Positions 18,176-26,630 of a stretch of 64,000 nucleotides of DNA are shown one piece after another. Origin of the DNA: Polyangiaceae bacterium. GTDB taxonomy: Bacteria; Myxococcota_A; Polyangia; Polyangiales; Polyangiaceae. The translations under genes and the position numbers were made by a program. The DNA is taken from the NCBI GenBank assembly GCA_019637295.1, contig JAHBVX010000009.1:62001-126000 (forward strand), read 5' to 3'. Under the pieces are notes generated by a model, which ran no database searches, was not told the origin of the DNA, and saw nothing but the letters and a program-made list of their open reading frames with translations. Position 1 is the stretch's first letter. Each line of letters opens with the position of its first letter.

Positions 18176-21100
18176 TCACACCCTCTCCGGCGTCGGGCGC
18201 ACCGCCATCGCGGCCAGGTAGCGGGGAATCGAAGCGTCCGGGGGTCGCGGGCCAGGGAAGAGCGCGCAGCACAGCGCTTTGGCCTCGTGGATGCCGACGT
18301 TGGGCTCGCCCAGCAGCGGGATCAGGTCGTTGGTGACGTCGCCCGTGACGTGACCGCGTCCGCCCCAGTGGAACGGCATCGCTACTTGGTGCACCCAGCG
18401 CCCCGCCACGAACAACGGCCGCATGCGCGCCGTCACGAGCGCGCGGGCTTGGACAGCGCCCCGCGGGGTGACCACCGTCGCGACGCCTCCGTGCTCGATA
18501 CCGAGGGAGGTCGCGAGCTCCGGGGACAGCTCGACGAACAGCTCCGGCATCAGCTCGGCGAGGTGCGTGAGGAAACGACTCATCCCGCCGGCGGTGTGGT
18601 GCTCGGTGAGGCGATACGTCGTGAGCACGATCGGAAACCGCGGATCCCCCGGTTCTGCCAGCGGATTGTCGGGCCGGACGTGCAGGCGCGCAACGGGGTT
18701 CTTCTGCTGCTCGTACACGCTGTTGTCCACCGGCGACTCGATGGCCTCGTAGTGACTGGGCAACGGGCCGTCGGCCAACCCCTTGGCGACGAAGAGTTGG
18801 CTCAAGCCGTCCGCCTGCATCACGAAGGGAGCATCACCGCGCAGCGCGGCAAGCCCCACGGCGCCGGGCGGCGGTCGGTAGTCCGGCGCCTTGTCGGCGA
18901 CGAAGTCGGGAACGTCGAGGCCCGTCCAGCGACGTCGCTCGTGGTCCCACCACACGAGCTTCTTCGCCTCGCTCCAGGGAGCGCCGTCCGGACGGGCTGA
19001 CGCGCGGTTGTACAGGATGCGGCGATCCGCGGGCCAAGCGTACCCCCAGCCGTGGAAATAGGCACCCTCGGGCGCGCGCTGGCGTGCCCGATTGACGCCG
19101 TCCGGGCCGAGCACTCCCGAGTAGATCCAACATCCGCAGGCGGTGGAGCCGTCCGCGCGAAGGTCGGCGAAGCCGGCGACCTGCGGCCCGTGGTGCGCGC
19201 CGTCGTCCGGCTCCGTGTGGTAGCCGTTGATCTCCGCCAGCACGGCGTGCACCTCGGGCTCGCCGTGCTCGTTCTCGGGATACCACCAGTCCAGCGCGCG
19301 TAGGGGCTCGTCCTCGCTCCGCGCCGAGACGTCGGCCATCTCCTTCAGGCGCCGGGCCAGCTGGTGGACGAACCACAGCTCGCTCTTGGCGTCCCCGGGT
19401 GGCTCGACGGCCTTGTCCCGAAACTGCAGGAGTCGCTGGGTGTTGGTGAAGGTCCCCGCCTTCTCGGCGTGTCCGGCGGCCGGCATCAGGAACACCTCCG
19501 TCCCGATCTCGGTCGTGTGCAGCTCACCACGGCGCACCTCCGGTGAGTCGTACCAGAAGCTGGCCGTCTCCACTTCCACCAGATCACGTACGACCAGCCA
19601 CTTGAGTCGTGACAGCGCGGTGCGCTCGAAGCGCGCGTGCTGACCGCCGACGGCCGGGTTCTGGCCCATCACGAACAGCCCCTCCACCTTGCCGTCCATC
19701 ATCTCCATGAAGTAGCCGAAGTGGGAGTGGTCTCGCGTGATGCGCGGCAAGAAATCGAAGCCCCAGTCGTTGTCCGCGCGGGCGCGGCCGCCGTAGTAGG
19801 CCTTGAGCAAGCTCACGACGTATCCGTCCGCGTCGTGCCAGCCGCCGCCTCGACTGCGCACGGCGCCCAAGTACTGGTCCAAGCTGGTGTGTACGCCAGC
19901 CTTGGGCATGGGGAGGTACCCGGGCAACAGGTCATAGAGCGTGGGGATGTCCGTGGAGCCCTGGATGGACGCGTGCCCACGCAGCGCCAGGATACCCCCA
20001 CCCGGACGCCCCACGTTGCCGAGCAACAACTGCAGGATGGCGCCCGCGCGAATGATTTGCACGCCCTTGCTGTGCTGCGTCCAGCCGACGGCGTAGCACA
20101 GCGCCGCCGTCTTGTCGGGACCCGAGGCGTCCGTGAGGGCGCGGGCCAGCTGCGCGAACAGCTCGGGCGGGACGCCGCACACGTCGCGCACGAGCTCGGG
20201 CGTGTAGCGTTGGAAGTGGCGGCGCAGCAGCTGCAGCACGCAGCGTGGATCCGTCAGCGTCTCGTCGCGCTCGGGGCGCGCGGGGTCGTCTCCCGCGAAG
20301 CGCCAGCTCGCTCCGTCGTAAGCCCCCTGCTCGGGGTCGTAGCCCGAGAACAGGCCTGCCAGGTCTTCGGTGTCACGGAAGTGCTCGCCCACGAGCACGC
20401 TCGCGTTGGTGAACGCCAGCACATACTCGCGGAAGTACAGCTCGTGCTCGAGCACGTGGCGGATCAGGCCGCCGAGCAGCACGATGTCCGTGCCAGCTCG
20501 CAGCGGGATCCACAGATCCGCCAGCGCGCTCGTGCGGGAGAAGCGAGGATCGACGTGGATGACGGTGGCGCCACGCTCCTTGGCTGCGACCACCCAGCGG
20601 AAGGCCACCGGATGTGCTTCGGCCATGCTCGACCCCTGGATCAGGATGCAGTCCGCGCGCAAGAGATCCTGCGGGGCGGTGGTGGCGCCGCCACGTCCCA
20701 GGGTGGTGCCCAGACCGGGCACCGTGGAGGAGTGTCATATTCGCGCTTGATTGGACACGCTGACCAGACCCAGGCCCGCCGTGAACAGCTTCTTGAGCAG
20801 GTAGTTCTCTTCGTCGTCGAGGGTCGCGCCGCCGAGGTGAGCTACCGCGCTCGAGTGACCGACACGCTCTCCCGCGACTTCCTTGACGAAGGTCCGCGCA
20901 CGCGACTCCCACACGAGCTGGGCGATGCGATCCATGGCCCAGCTCGTGCTGACTACCTCCCACGCGCGGGTGTGAGGAGCGCGATACAGCACCTGGGTAA
21001 GCCGGGCGGGATGGGTGAGCAGCTCGAGGCTGGCTGCCCCCTTGGGGCACAGGGTGCCCTGATTGATGGGGCTCTCGGGATCGCCCTCGATGGCGACCAG

Positions 21101-21289
21101 CTCACCGTCCCGGTGGTGCACCAGCTGTCCGCAGCCAACGGCGCAGTAAGGACACACCGAGCGCGTGGTCTGCGAGCCCGTGGTCCGTGCCGAGAGCTGG
21201 CGCGTACGCGGGGACATGGCCTCGGTCCCGGTGCCGTCTTTGCGACCGAAGATCTGAGCGAAGAGAGGGAGTCCGCGAAAGCCCGCCAT
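18176..21289 (-). CDS. Selenocysteine-containing formate dehydrogenase catalytic (alpha) subunit
   Basis: 1037 aa if TGA at 20735-20737 is read as selenocysteine 185. The parts before and after the TGA are in the same frame and both match the family: QARI, Sec, HSSTVPGLGTTLGRGG, as in FdnG/FdhF-type enzymes. One [4Fe-4S] cluster is bound by Cys46, Cys49, Cys53 (CPYCAVGCG) and Cys81. Molybdopterin-binding regions follow, e.g. GSSMAEAHPVAFRWV and HVDPRFSRTSALADLW. A SECIS hairpin follows the TGA. The N terminus has no twin-arginine signal, unlike FdnG, so this enzyme may face the cytoplasm. It oxidises formate to CO2. The operon continues with FeS and NrfD-like subunits. Confidence 0.94.
20705..20723 (-). 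promoter_or_regulatory. Bacterial SECIS element of the formate dehydrogenase mRNA
   Basis: On the minus strand the 7-bp stem GGTGCCC / GGGCACC is perfect and encloses the loop GGTCT. The loop begins 18 nt after the in-frame TGA. From what I know of the E. coli fdhF SECIS, the apical loop there is also GGUCU and starts 18 nt after UGA. SelB binds this loop and delivers Sec-tRNA to the UGA codon. Confidence 0.9.
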
Positions 21290-21306
21290 CCGGCGAGCTT
21301 ATCGCA

Positions 21307-23163
21307 TCACTGGCAGAACTGGGCCTTGTCGCTGCAGCAGTCGCCATAGCTGGCGCAGCCGGAGTCGCACCAACAGCCGCCGGGTGCCTTCTTCCCGCAG
21401 TTGTCCTGGCAGCTGTTCGGGTTGGCTGCCGGTGGCGGCGGCGTGCCGCCGCCGCAGGCGGCGTCCCGGTCCGCGCAGCAGTCCCCGTACTGGGCGCACT
21501 GCGCGTCGCACCAGCAGCTCTTGTCCTCGGACTGACCGCCGCAATGAGCCACGCAGCTGTTCGGGGCCGGAGGCGTCGCGGCGTCCGCCCCGCCTTCGGC
21601 GCCAGCGTCGGGCAGCGGTGGCGGCGCTGGGGGAGCGCAGGTGCTCGCGTCGTTGGCACAGTCGAGCAAGGCGCGAACCTTGGAGTACGCGACGAACGGA
21701 TTGTCGTTGCTGCCGCCGAGGTCATCAGCGTTCTCGCCCTGCCCACGATGGTTCACGGCCATCCAGAAGAAGTCCGGATGCAGGTTCTTGCTGTCCTTGC
21801 CCCAGCTCGTCGTCGGATCCTTGATCCACTCGCCGCCCAGGATGGTGTCGTTCTCGTCCAGCTCGAGCACGTAGTTCAACTCGGTGTCGTGCAGCGCAAT
21901 GCCTCGCTGGTCTGCTCGCAGCAACATCTTGTCGTCGCTCACCCCGTCCGACACCATCCAGTATGTCATCTTGATGCGGACGAACTTGCGGGCCAGGTCG
22001 TTGAACACGTACTCGCTGGCCCCCACCAGCTTGGCCGCGTCCTGCTTGCTGACCTCGACCTGCTCGCTGATCTGGTACTTGGTGAGCGGGAAGTTCCAGA
22101 CCTCCCAGTCCCAGTTGTGATCGATCACGAACGGGATCTTGCCCATCTGCTTGGTCGTGAAGTGGTCCGCGCCGCGGCTCAACAAGCCAACCACACCAAT
22201 GTGGAAGGAGCCGGGGTTCAGATCGCGGCACTCGACGTCCTTCGGCCGGCCCCACTCGTCACGCTCGACCTTGTCCGGGTCCTTGTTGCAGCGGCGACCG
22301 GAAAATGTGGCCTGATCGCTGAAGTACAGCTCGCTCATCAGCGCTTCGATGTCGCCCATGCGGAACAGCAAGCAGCCGCTGGTGTCGCCAAGTGCGTCGC
22401 AGTCGATGAGCTTGCCGCTCGAGTCCAGCTTCACGCGGATGTCCCGCTTCGGGTTGCCGCCGGCCTCGGCGATCGCGTAGGACGCCCAGCCGTTGCAGTG
22501 CCCCCACCAGGAGTCCGGGTGAGCGTGGGACTGGTAGTTGCCGTGATTCTCGAGTTCCCACTTGGTGGCGGGGCCGGCCACCGTGATGGCAGCGTGCGCG
22601 TGCTTCTCGGCGCGCTCGGCCTCGCCCTTGAGCAGTTCGCGGTAGTCCCAGTGCTTGATCTCGGCCACCTGCTTCTGCTGACCGGGATAGTGCATCAGGT
22701 CGTACTTCTCAGTCGGCGACAGGTTGTCGGTGTCGCTGAGGTCGTTGTAGTCCTGAACGCCGCCGGTCCACCGCTTGGCGATGCCGTTCTGCGATTGGGC
22801 CCACCAGTTGGACGCGAACACGTTCCACTCGGACTCGCCTGCCGTCAGGGTCGCATCGTACTTCTTGTACTCGGCCTTACCGAGTTGCGGATGGAGACGA
22901 CCCGGGTCGTTGGCGCTGTCGTACTGCTCGAACTTGCCCTCGCGGTCCTCGACGAACTTGACCACCTCGTGGGCGCCGCCGGTGATGAAGCGCCCGCTCT
23001 CGTGGTCGACGCCGAGCACATAGCGGTACACGCCGTCCTCTTGGATGGTCAGCCCGGAGCCCGGGGGGCCAGCCTTCTTGCCGTCGTCCGAGGAGCTGCA
23101 GGCCCCCGCGAGCAGCAGCAGTGGGAGGGGGGAAGCGAAGGAGAGCAGTCGCCGCGTCTTCAT
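21307..23163 (-). CDS. Transglutaminase-elicitor-type lipoprotein with two somatomedin-B domains
   Basis: 618 aa. Lipobox AGAC (Cys22). Residues about 100-500 resemble the TGase_elicitor family (Phytophthora GP42-like): putative nucleophile Cys223 in SWWGHCNGWASYA, and candidate His321 (SFHIGVV) and Asp348 (FVIDHNWDWEVWN). The family forms isopeptide cross-links between Gln and Lys. After a Pro/Asp/Ala linker come two somatomedin-B-like domains at about 535-572 and 583-618. Each has eight Cys in the pattern CxxxCG, CWC, C, GDCC, C, a disulfide knot that binds proteins in animal vitronectin. It lies 17 bp before the formate dehydrogenase gene in the same direction but is functionally unrelated. 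Assignment of His and Asp is inference. Confidence 0.87.
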   Translation of the reverse strand: MKTRRLLSFASPLPLLLLAGACSSSDDGKKAGPPGSGLTIQEDGVYRYVLGVDHESGRFITGGAHEVVKFVEDREGKFEQYDSANDPGRLHPQLGKAEYKKYDATLTAGESEWNVFASNWWAQSQNGIAKRWTGGVQDYNDLSDTDNLSPTEKYDLMHYPGQQKQVAEIKHWDYRELLKGEAERAEKHAHAAITVAGPATKWELENHGNYQSHAHPDSWWGHCNGWASYAIAEAGGNPKRDIRVKLDSSGKLIDCDALGDTSGCLLFRMGDIEALMSELYFSDQATFSGRRCNKDPDKVERDEWGRPKDVECRDLNPGSFHIGVVGLLSRGADHFTTKQMGKIPFVIDHNWDWEVWNFPLTKYQISEQVEVSKQDAAKLVGASEYVFNDLARKFVRIKMTYWMVSDGVSDDKMLLRADQRGIALHDTELNYVLELDENDTILGGEWIKDPTTSWGKDSKNLHPDFFWMAVNHRGQGENADDLGGSNDNPFVAYSKVRALLDCANDASTCAPPAPPPLPDAGAEGGADAATPPAPNSCVAHCGGQSEDKSCWCDAQCAQYGDCCADRDAACGGGTPPPPAANPNSCQDNCGKKAPGGCWCDSGCASYGDCCSDKAQFCQ

Positions 23164-23195
23164 GAGCCCCGAGTGTACACATCGGGCTGCGCCTA

Positions 23196-23226
23196 GACAC
23201 CTACATTTTCATACAGTGTAGGTGTC
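23196..23226. promoter_or_regulatory. Perfect 10-bp inverted repeat between divergent genes
   Basis: GACACCTACA (23196-23205) and TGTAGGTGTC (23217-23226) are exact reverse complements separated by 11 bp that are unusually AT-rich for this DNA. It lies 33 bp upstream of the lipoprotein start (23163) and 67 bp upstream of the methyltransferase start (23293), so an operator for a dimeric regulator is more likely than a terminator. No regulator gene is adjacent. Confidence 0.55.
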
Positions 23227-23292
23227 GAGCGTAACTGATGGAAATCAAAGAATACAGGCATCGCAGGGCGCCAGTGATCTAGGGTCGCGGCC

Positions 23293-23898
23293 ATGAGCGA
23301 GCCGGGCGTGCAGGAGCACTTCACCCGCGCGGCCGACCGCTACGTCGCCCGCGCTGGTCGCGGTCTGCTCGGCTGGCTGCGGCGCCGCGAGCGCGCCGTG
23401 TTGGCAGGCCTGCTCGCGCCAGGGCCCGAGGACTCGGTGCTCGATGCCGGCTGCGGCGCGGGCTACGACGCCGGGTGGCTGCTCCCGCGTGCGCGGGAGG
23501 TGATTGGGGTGGACGTCTCCGCGGCGATGCTCGCCGAGGCCGAGCGGCGAGGGGAGTCCGTCACCCTCATGGATCTCGCCGAGCTCGACTTGGGACGCCG
23601 CTTCGACAAGGTCTTGTGCGCAGGTGCGCTCGAGTTCTGTGAGTCGCCAGCGCGGGTGATTGGCCGCCTCGCCGCTCACCTCGAGCCCCACGGACGGCTG
23701 CTGCTGCTCGTGCCATCACGCACCCTGGGCGGCAGGGTGTACCGCGCCTACCACCGCAGCCACGGAGTCCCGGTGCGCTTGTTCGACAGCGACCAGCTCG
23801 ACGCTTGGCTCCGCCAGGCGGGCTTGGAGGTACGCGTGGTGGTCGACGTGACCCCGATCTCCTTCGTGGTCTGCGCGGAGCCCCGAGCGCGAGTGTGA
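23293..23898 (+). CDS. Class I SAM-dependent methyltransferase
   Basis: 201 aa. The SAM-binding motif I is VLDAGCGAGYDAGWLL at about 49-64, followed by the acidic end of strand 2 (VIGVDVS). Further Rossmann elements include DKVLCAGALEFCESP and HGRLLLLVPSR. The YHRSHG and late hydrophobic segments resemble ubiquinone/UbiE-like small-molecule methyltransferases rather than RNA or protein methyltransferases. The substrate is unknown. Its GT2 neighbour converges on it with a 12-bp gap. Confidence 0.88.
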   Translation: MSEPGVQEHFTRAADRYVARAGRGLLGWLRRRERAVLAGLLAPGPEDSVLDAGCGAGYDAGWLLPRAREVIGVDVSAAMLAEAERRGESVTLMDLAELDLGRRFDKVLCAGALEFCESPARVIGRLAAHLEPHGRLLLLVPSRTLGGRVYRAYHRSHGVPVRLFDSDQLDAWLRQAGLEVRVVVDVTPISFVVCAEPRARV

Positions 23899-23910
23899 AC
23901 GTGCGGCAGT

Positions 23911-24765
23911 TCAGTCAGCGCGCTCGGTCGGCTCGAGCGCTGGCTCGGCTTCGAGCAAGCGGCCTTCAGAGGTGTCCGGCCGTTCATACGCGCCTCCGTA
24001 GGCGAGCCGCTTGAGCTGCAGCAGATCGAGCAACATTCGGCCGCCGTCCCGCGCGAGCTGGAGCGACGACTCGTTACCGGCATAGTGAAAGCGCACGGGG
24101 ACCTCACCAACGCGCAGCCCGAGCCGCGATGCCGCGTACAGGAGCTCGACGTCGAACGCGAAGCGGTCCATGCGCAGCCGGGGCACGATGCTCAGGGTGG
24201 CCTCGCGGGTCAGCCCCTTCAGCCCGGCCTGGGTGTCCTCTACGCCGGGGAGCAAGGCGAGCCGGACCATCGAGTTGAACAGCCTGCCGAGCGCATGACG
24301 CTTCGAGAAGCCCTCGAGCCGCGACGGTTCCAACACGTAGCGACTCTCGGGGTGGACGCGGTTGGCAATGGCGATGTCCGCGCCGGAGATCAGACAGGCC
24401 TCGAGCGCCGGCAGGTTCTCGACGGGGTAGGCGAGGTCCGCGTCCGTGAAGACCCGCAGCGCCCCACGCGCAGCGAGGAGGCCGCGTCGTACGGCGTTTC
24501 CCTTGCCGCGGTTGGTCGGGTTGGTGAGCCGCTTGAAGTCGACGAGCTGTCGCGCCGGGGACGCGGCGAAATCGGCGAGCAGCTCGGCCGTGCCATCCGA
24601 GCTGCCGTCGTCGACCACCACCAGCTCTCCCTCACCGCGGCGCTCGAGATAGCCGCACAGCGCGAGCAGCGAATCCCGGATGCCAGGCGCGCCGTTGTAC
24701 ACCGGCACGATGATCGACAGCGTCTTCACTCCATCGATCCCGGGGCTGGGCTTGGCACGCCCCAA
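23911..24765 (-). CDS. GT2 glycosyltransferase, dolichyl/polyprenyl-phosphate sugar synthase type
   Basis: 284 aa. GT-A fold, family 2: SIIVPVYNGAPGI at the N terminus, nucleotide-binding VVVDDGSSDGT at about 48-58, GKGNAVRRGLL, the DxD-type motif FTDADLAYP near 112, and later DTQAGLKGLTR and RMDRFAFDVELLY. This order matches ALG5/DPM-like enzymes that charge polyprenyl phosphate with glucose or mannose. No membrane helix follows, so it is the soluble type. It is encoded 24 bp downstream of a methyltransferase gene in the same orientation and probably works in surface glycan assembly. Confidence 0.9.
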   Translation of the reverse strand: MGRAKPSPGIDGVKTLSIIVPVYNGAPGIRDSLLALCGYLERRGEGELVVVDDGSSDGTAELLADFAASPARQLVDFKRLTNPTNRGKGNAVRRGLLAARGALRVFTDADLAYPVENLPALEACLISGADIAIANRVHPESRYVLEPSRLEGFSKRHALGRLFNSMVRLALLPGVEDTQAGLKGLTREATLSIVPRLRMDRFAFDVELLYAASRLGLRVGEVPVRFHYAGNESSLQLARDGGRMLLDLLQLKRLAYGGAYERPDTSEGRLLEAEPALEPTERAD

Positions 24766-24789
24766 GGATGGGCCCGACGGGCACCCAAC

Positions 24790-25677
24790 TCAAGGGCCGG
24801 GCCCGGGGGTTCGAGCGATGCAGAACAGGTCGCCCGTCGCGACGTAGATGGGCAGCGCGAGCCTCTCGGGCCCGGGCAGGTGCCAGCCGAGCCCCTTCCG
24901 CAGCAGCTCCCGCGGGCGAAAGTAGTGGCCCAGGGTACCTAGCTCCGACACCCTGAAGCCGAGCCGAGCGAGCAGCCCGCAGAGTGAGGGTGGATCGAAG
25001 TAGAACAGGTGCTCGGGTGGCGTGAAATGTGGCCACCGAGCGCCCAAGAGCCGCGCGAGCGGCGAGGCGAGGTTCGGGGTGTGGACGACCACCAGTCCGC
25101 CCGGACGGAGCCACCGCCGCGCCTGCCTCAGTGCCCGATCGGGACGCTGGAAGTGCTCCAGAGAGTCGCAGAACGAGACGACGTCGATGGGCTGCGCGGG
25201 AACGCTCGCGCGCTCGAAGGTCACGTTCTCCAAGCTGAGTCCCAGCCGGGAGCGAGCCACCTCACACATCGTCGCCGAGGGCTCGGCGCCGGAAACCGAG
25301 AACCCTGACCGTCGCGCCTCGTCCAGGTAGAAGCCGGCGGCGGCACCGACATCGTACCAGTGAACGGCCCGGGGGCTCGCGCGCCGGACGCGGGAGACGA
25401 CGCGTCGCGCGAGCGCGCGGTAGCCGCTCTCGTGGCGCAGGTAGTCGAGGTAGTACTCCCCGCCGACGAAGTAGGCCGGATCCGTGTACAGCGCGTCCGT
25501 CGCTTCCTGGGTTGGGCGCTCCAGCGTTCGTCCGAGACCACAGGCCTGACAGCGGACCAGGGTGTAGCCGCTCTTGGTCCCCAGCCAGCCGTAGCGGAGG
25601 GCAGAGCACCCGGGACACGCGAACTCCGAGCCCCTGGCCGCGTCAGCTGAACTCGCGGGGGTCACCATGCTCCGCAT
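24790..25677 (-). CDS. SAM methyltransferase with N-terminal zinc ribbon
   Basis: 295 aa from the ATG at 25677; ATG 25668 and GTG 25665 are alternatives, the latter with GGAG four bases upstream. The N terminus has a Cys4 zinc-ribbon pair CPGC (about 21-24) and CQAC (about 44-47), as in C-methyltransferases that act on nucleotide sugars. The Methyltransf_23-like domain has DVGAAAGFYLDEARR (motif I), VVSFCDSLEHFQRP (motif IV region) and the loop PGGLVVVHTPNLAS. It lies directly upstream of the GT2 gene and is likely part of glycan or lipid decoration. Confidence 0.85.
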   Translation of the reverse strand: MRSMVTPASSADAARGSEFACPGCSALRYGWLGTKSGYTLVRCQACGLGRTLERPTQEATDALYTDPAYFVGGEYYLDYLRHESGYRALARRVVSRVRRASPRAVHWYDVGAAAGFYLDEARRSGFSVSGAEPSATMCEVARSRLGLSLENVTFERASVPAQPIDVVSFCDSLEHFQRPDRALRQARRWLRPGGLVVVHTPNLASPLARLLGARWPHFTPPEHLFYFDPPSLCGLLARLGFRVSELGTLGHYFRPRELLRKGLGWHLPGPERLALPIYVATGDLFCIARTPGPGP

Positions 25678-25772
25678 CGTGTCATGTGGCCGCGTGAGGG
25701 CAAGGTCGCCCTCCACGGCCACCGACGCGAAATTCGTTACAGAACCAGCGTAGCCGCACTAGGTTCAGGCCC

Positions 25773-26627
25773 ATGGTCGCCCCTCGCGAGACCGAGCAGC
25801 TCGCGCGCGAGCGCAGGGTCGTGTTCAACGCGGACGATCTGGGGATGGGCCCGGGGGTGGAGCTCGCGATCCTGCGCGCAGCGCGCGCCGGGATAGTCCG
25901 CGAGGTCAGCGTGAGCGTGACGCGAGCGGTTCCCCGCGAGGCGCTCGCGGAGCTGGTGGACCTCGGTGTCGGCATCGGGTTGCACTTCAACCTGACCGAC
26001 GGCGTGGCCCTCGGCGGTCCGTTGCGTGGGCTGACGGATGCCACCGGTCGGTTCCGGGGTCTGCCCGCGGCGCTGGCAGCGACCACGGCTCGAGTCATGA
26101 GCGCCGCGCAGACCGCGCGGGAGCTCGCCCTGCAGCTCGAGGCGCTGGCGGACTGGGCGCCTCTCAGCCACGTCAACGGACACCACCACGTTCACGTCTT
26201 CCCGGGTCTGTGCGACGTCGTGCTCCGGGGCGCACGTCGAGCTGGGATCCATCACGTCAGGTCCCTCAGCCAGCCGCGTTGGGTGCTGCCGGATCGATCG
26301 CCGCGGGGCCTGCTCTTGCGCGGGCTCGGCGCACGATTCGAGCGGCGGTTGCTCGGGGAGGGCTTCGAGGTCAGGCCGCTCGTTGGGCTCGCGTTGACCG
26401 GGCAGTCCGAGTACCGCCTTCGCTTCTGGCAACAGGCCCAGTCGGTCGCGCCAGGTCGGTACGAGTGGCTCGTTCACCCCGTCCATGCGGGAGGCGGACC
26501 GGCGCTGGCGTTCGGCGCGCGGCTCGGCAGCGACGAGGAGCTCGCGGTGCTCGAAGCCCCCGAGACTCGGGAGCGCTTGGCCGCGCTCGACATCCGACCC
26601 TGCCGCTTTCACGAGCTCGGTCCCTGA
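25773..26627 (+). CDS. ChbG/YdjC-family carbohydrate deacetylase
   Basis: 284 aa. The metal-site motifs of the family are present in order: NADDLGMGPG near residue 19, LHFNLTDG near 71, and HVNGHHHVHVFPGL near 133. In characterised members these residues hold a divalent metal and remove N-acetyl groups from chitooligosaccharides or related sugars. No signal peptide is visible, so the substrate is intracellular, for example a nucleotide- or lipid-linked amino sugar during polysaccharide synthesis. It faces the radical SAM gene tail to tail with a 3-bp gap. Confidence 0.9.
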   Translation: MVAPRETEQLARERRVVFNADDLGMGPGVELAILRAARAGIVREVSVSVTRAVPREALAELVDLGVGIGLHFNLTDGVALGGPLRGLTDATGRFRGLPAALAATTARVMSAAQTARELALQLEALADWAPLSHVNGHHHVHVFPGLCDVVLRGARRAGIHHVRSLSQPRWVLPDRSPRGLLLRGLGARFERRLLGEGFEVRPLVGLALTGQSEYRLRFWQQAQSVAPGRYEWLVHPVHAGGGPALAFGARLGSDEELAVLEAPETRERLAALDIRPCRFHELGP

Positions 26628-26630
26628 AGG

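Noticed and set aside
18176-21289. Formate dehydrogenase as a frameshifted pseudogene
   Set aside because: The two halves are in the same frame, separated only by TGA at the expected selenocysteine position and followed by a SECIS.
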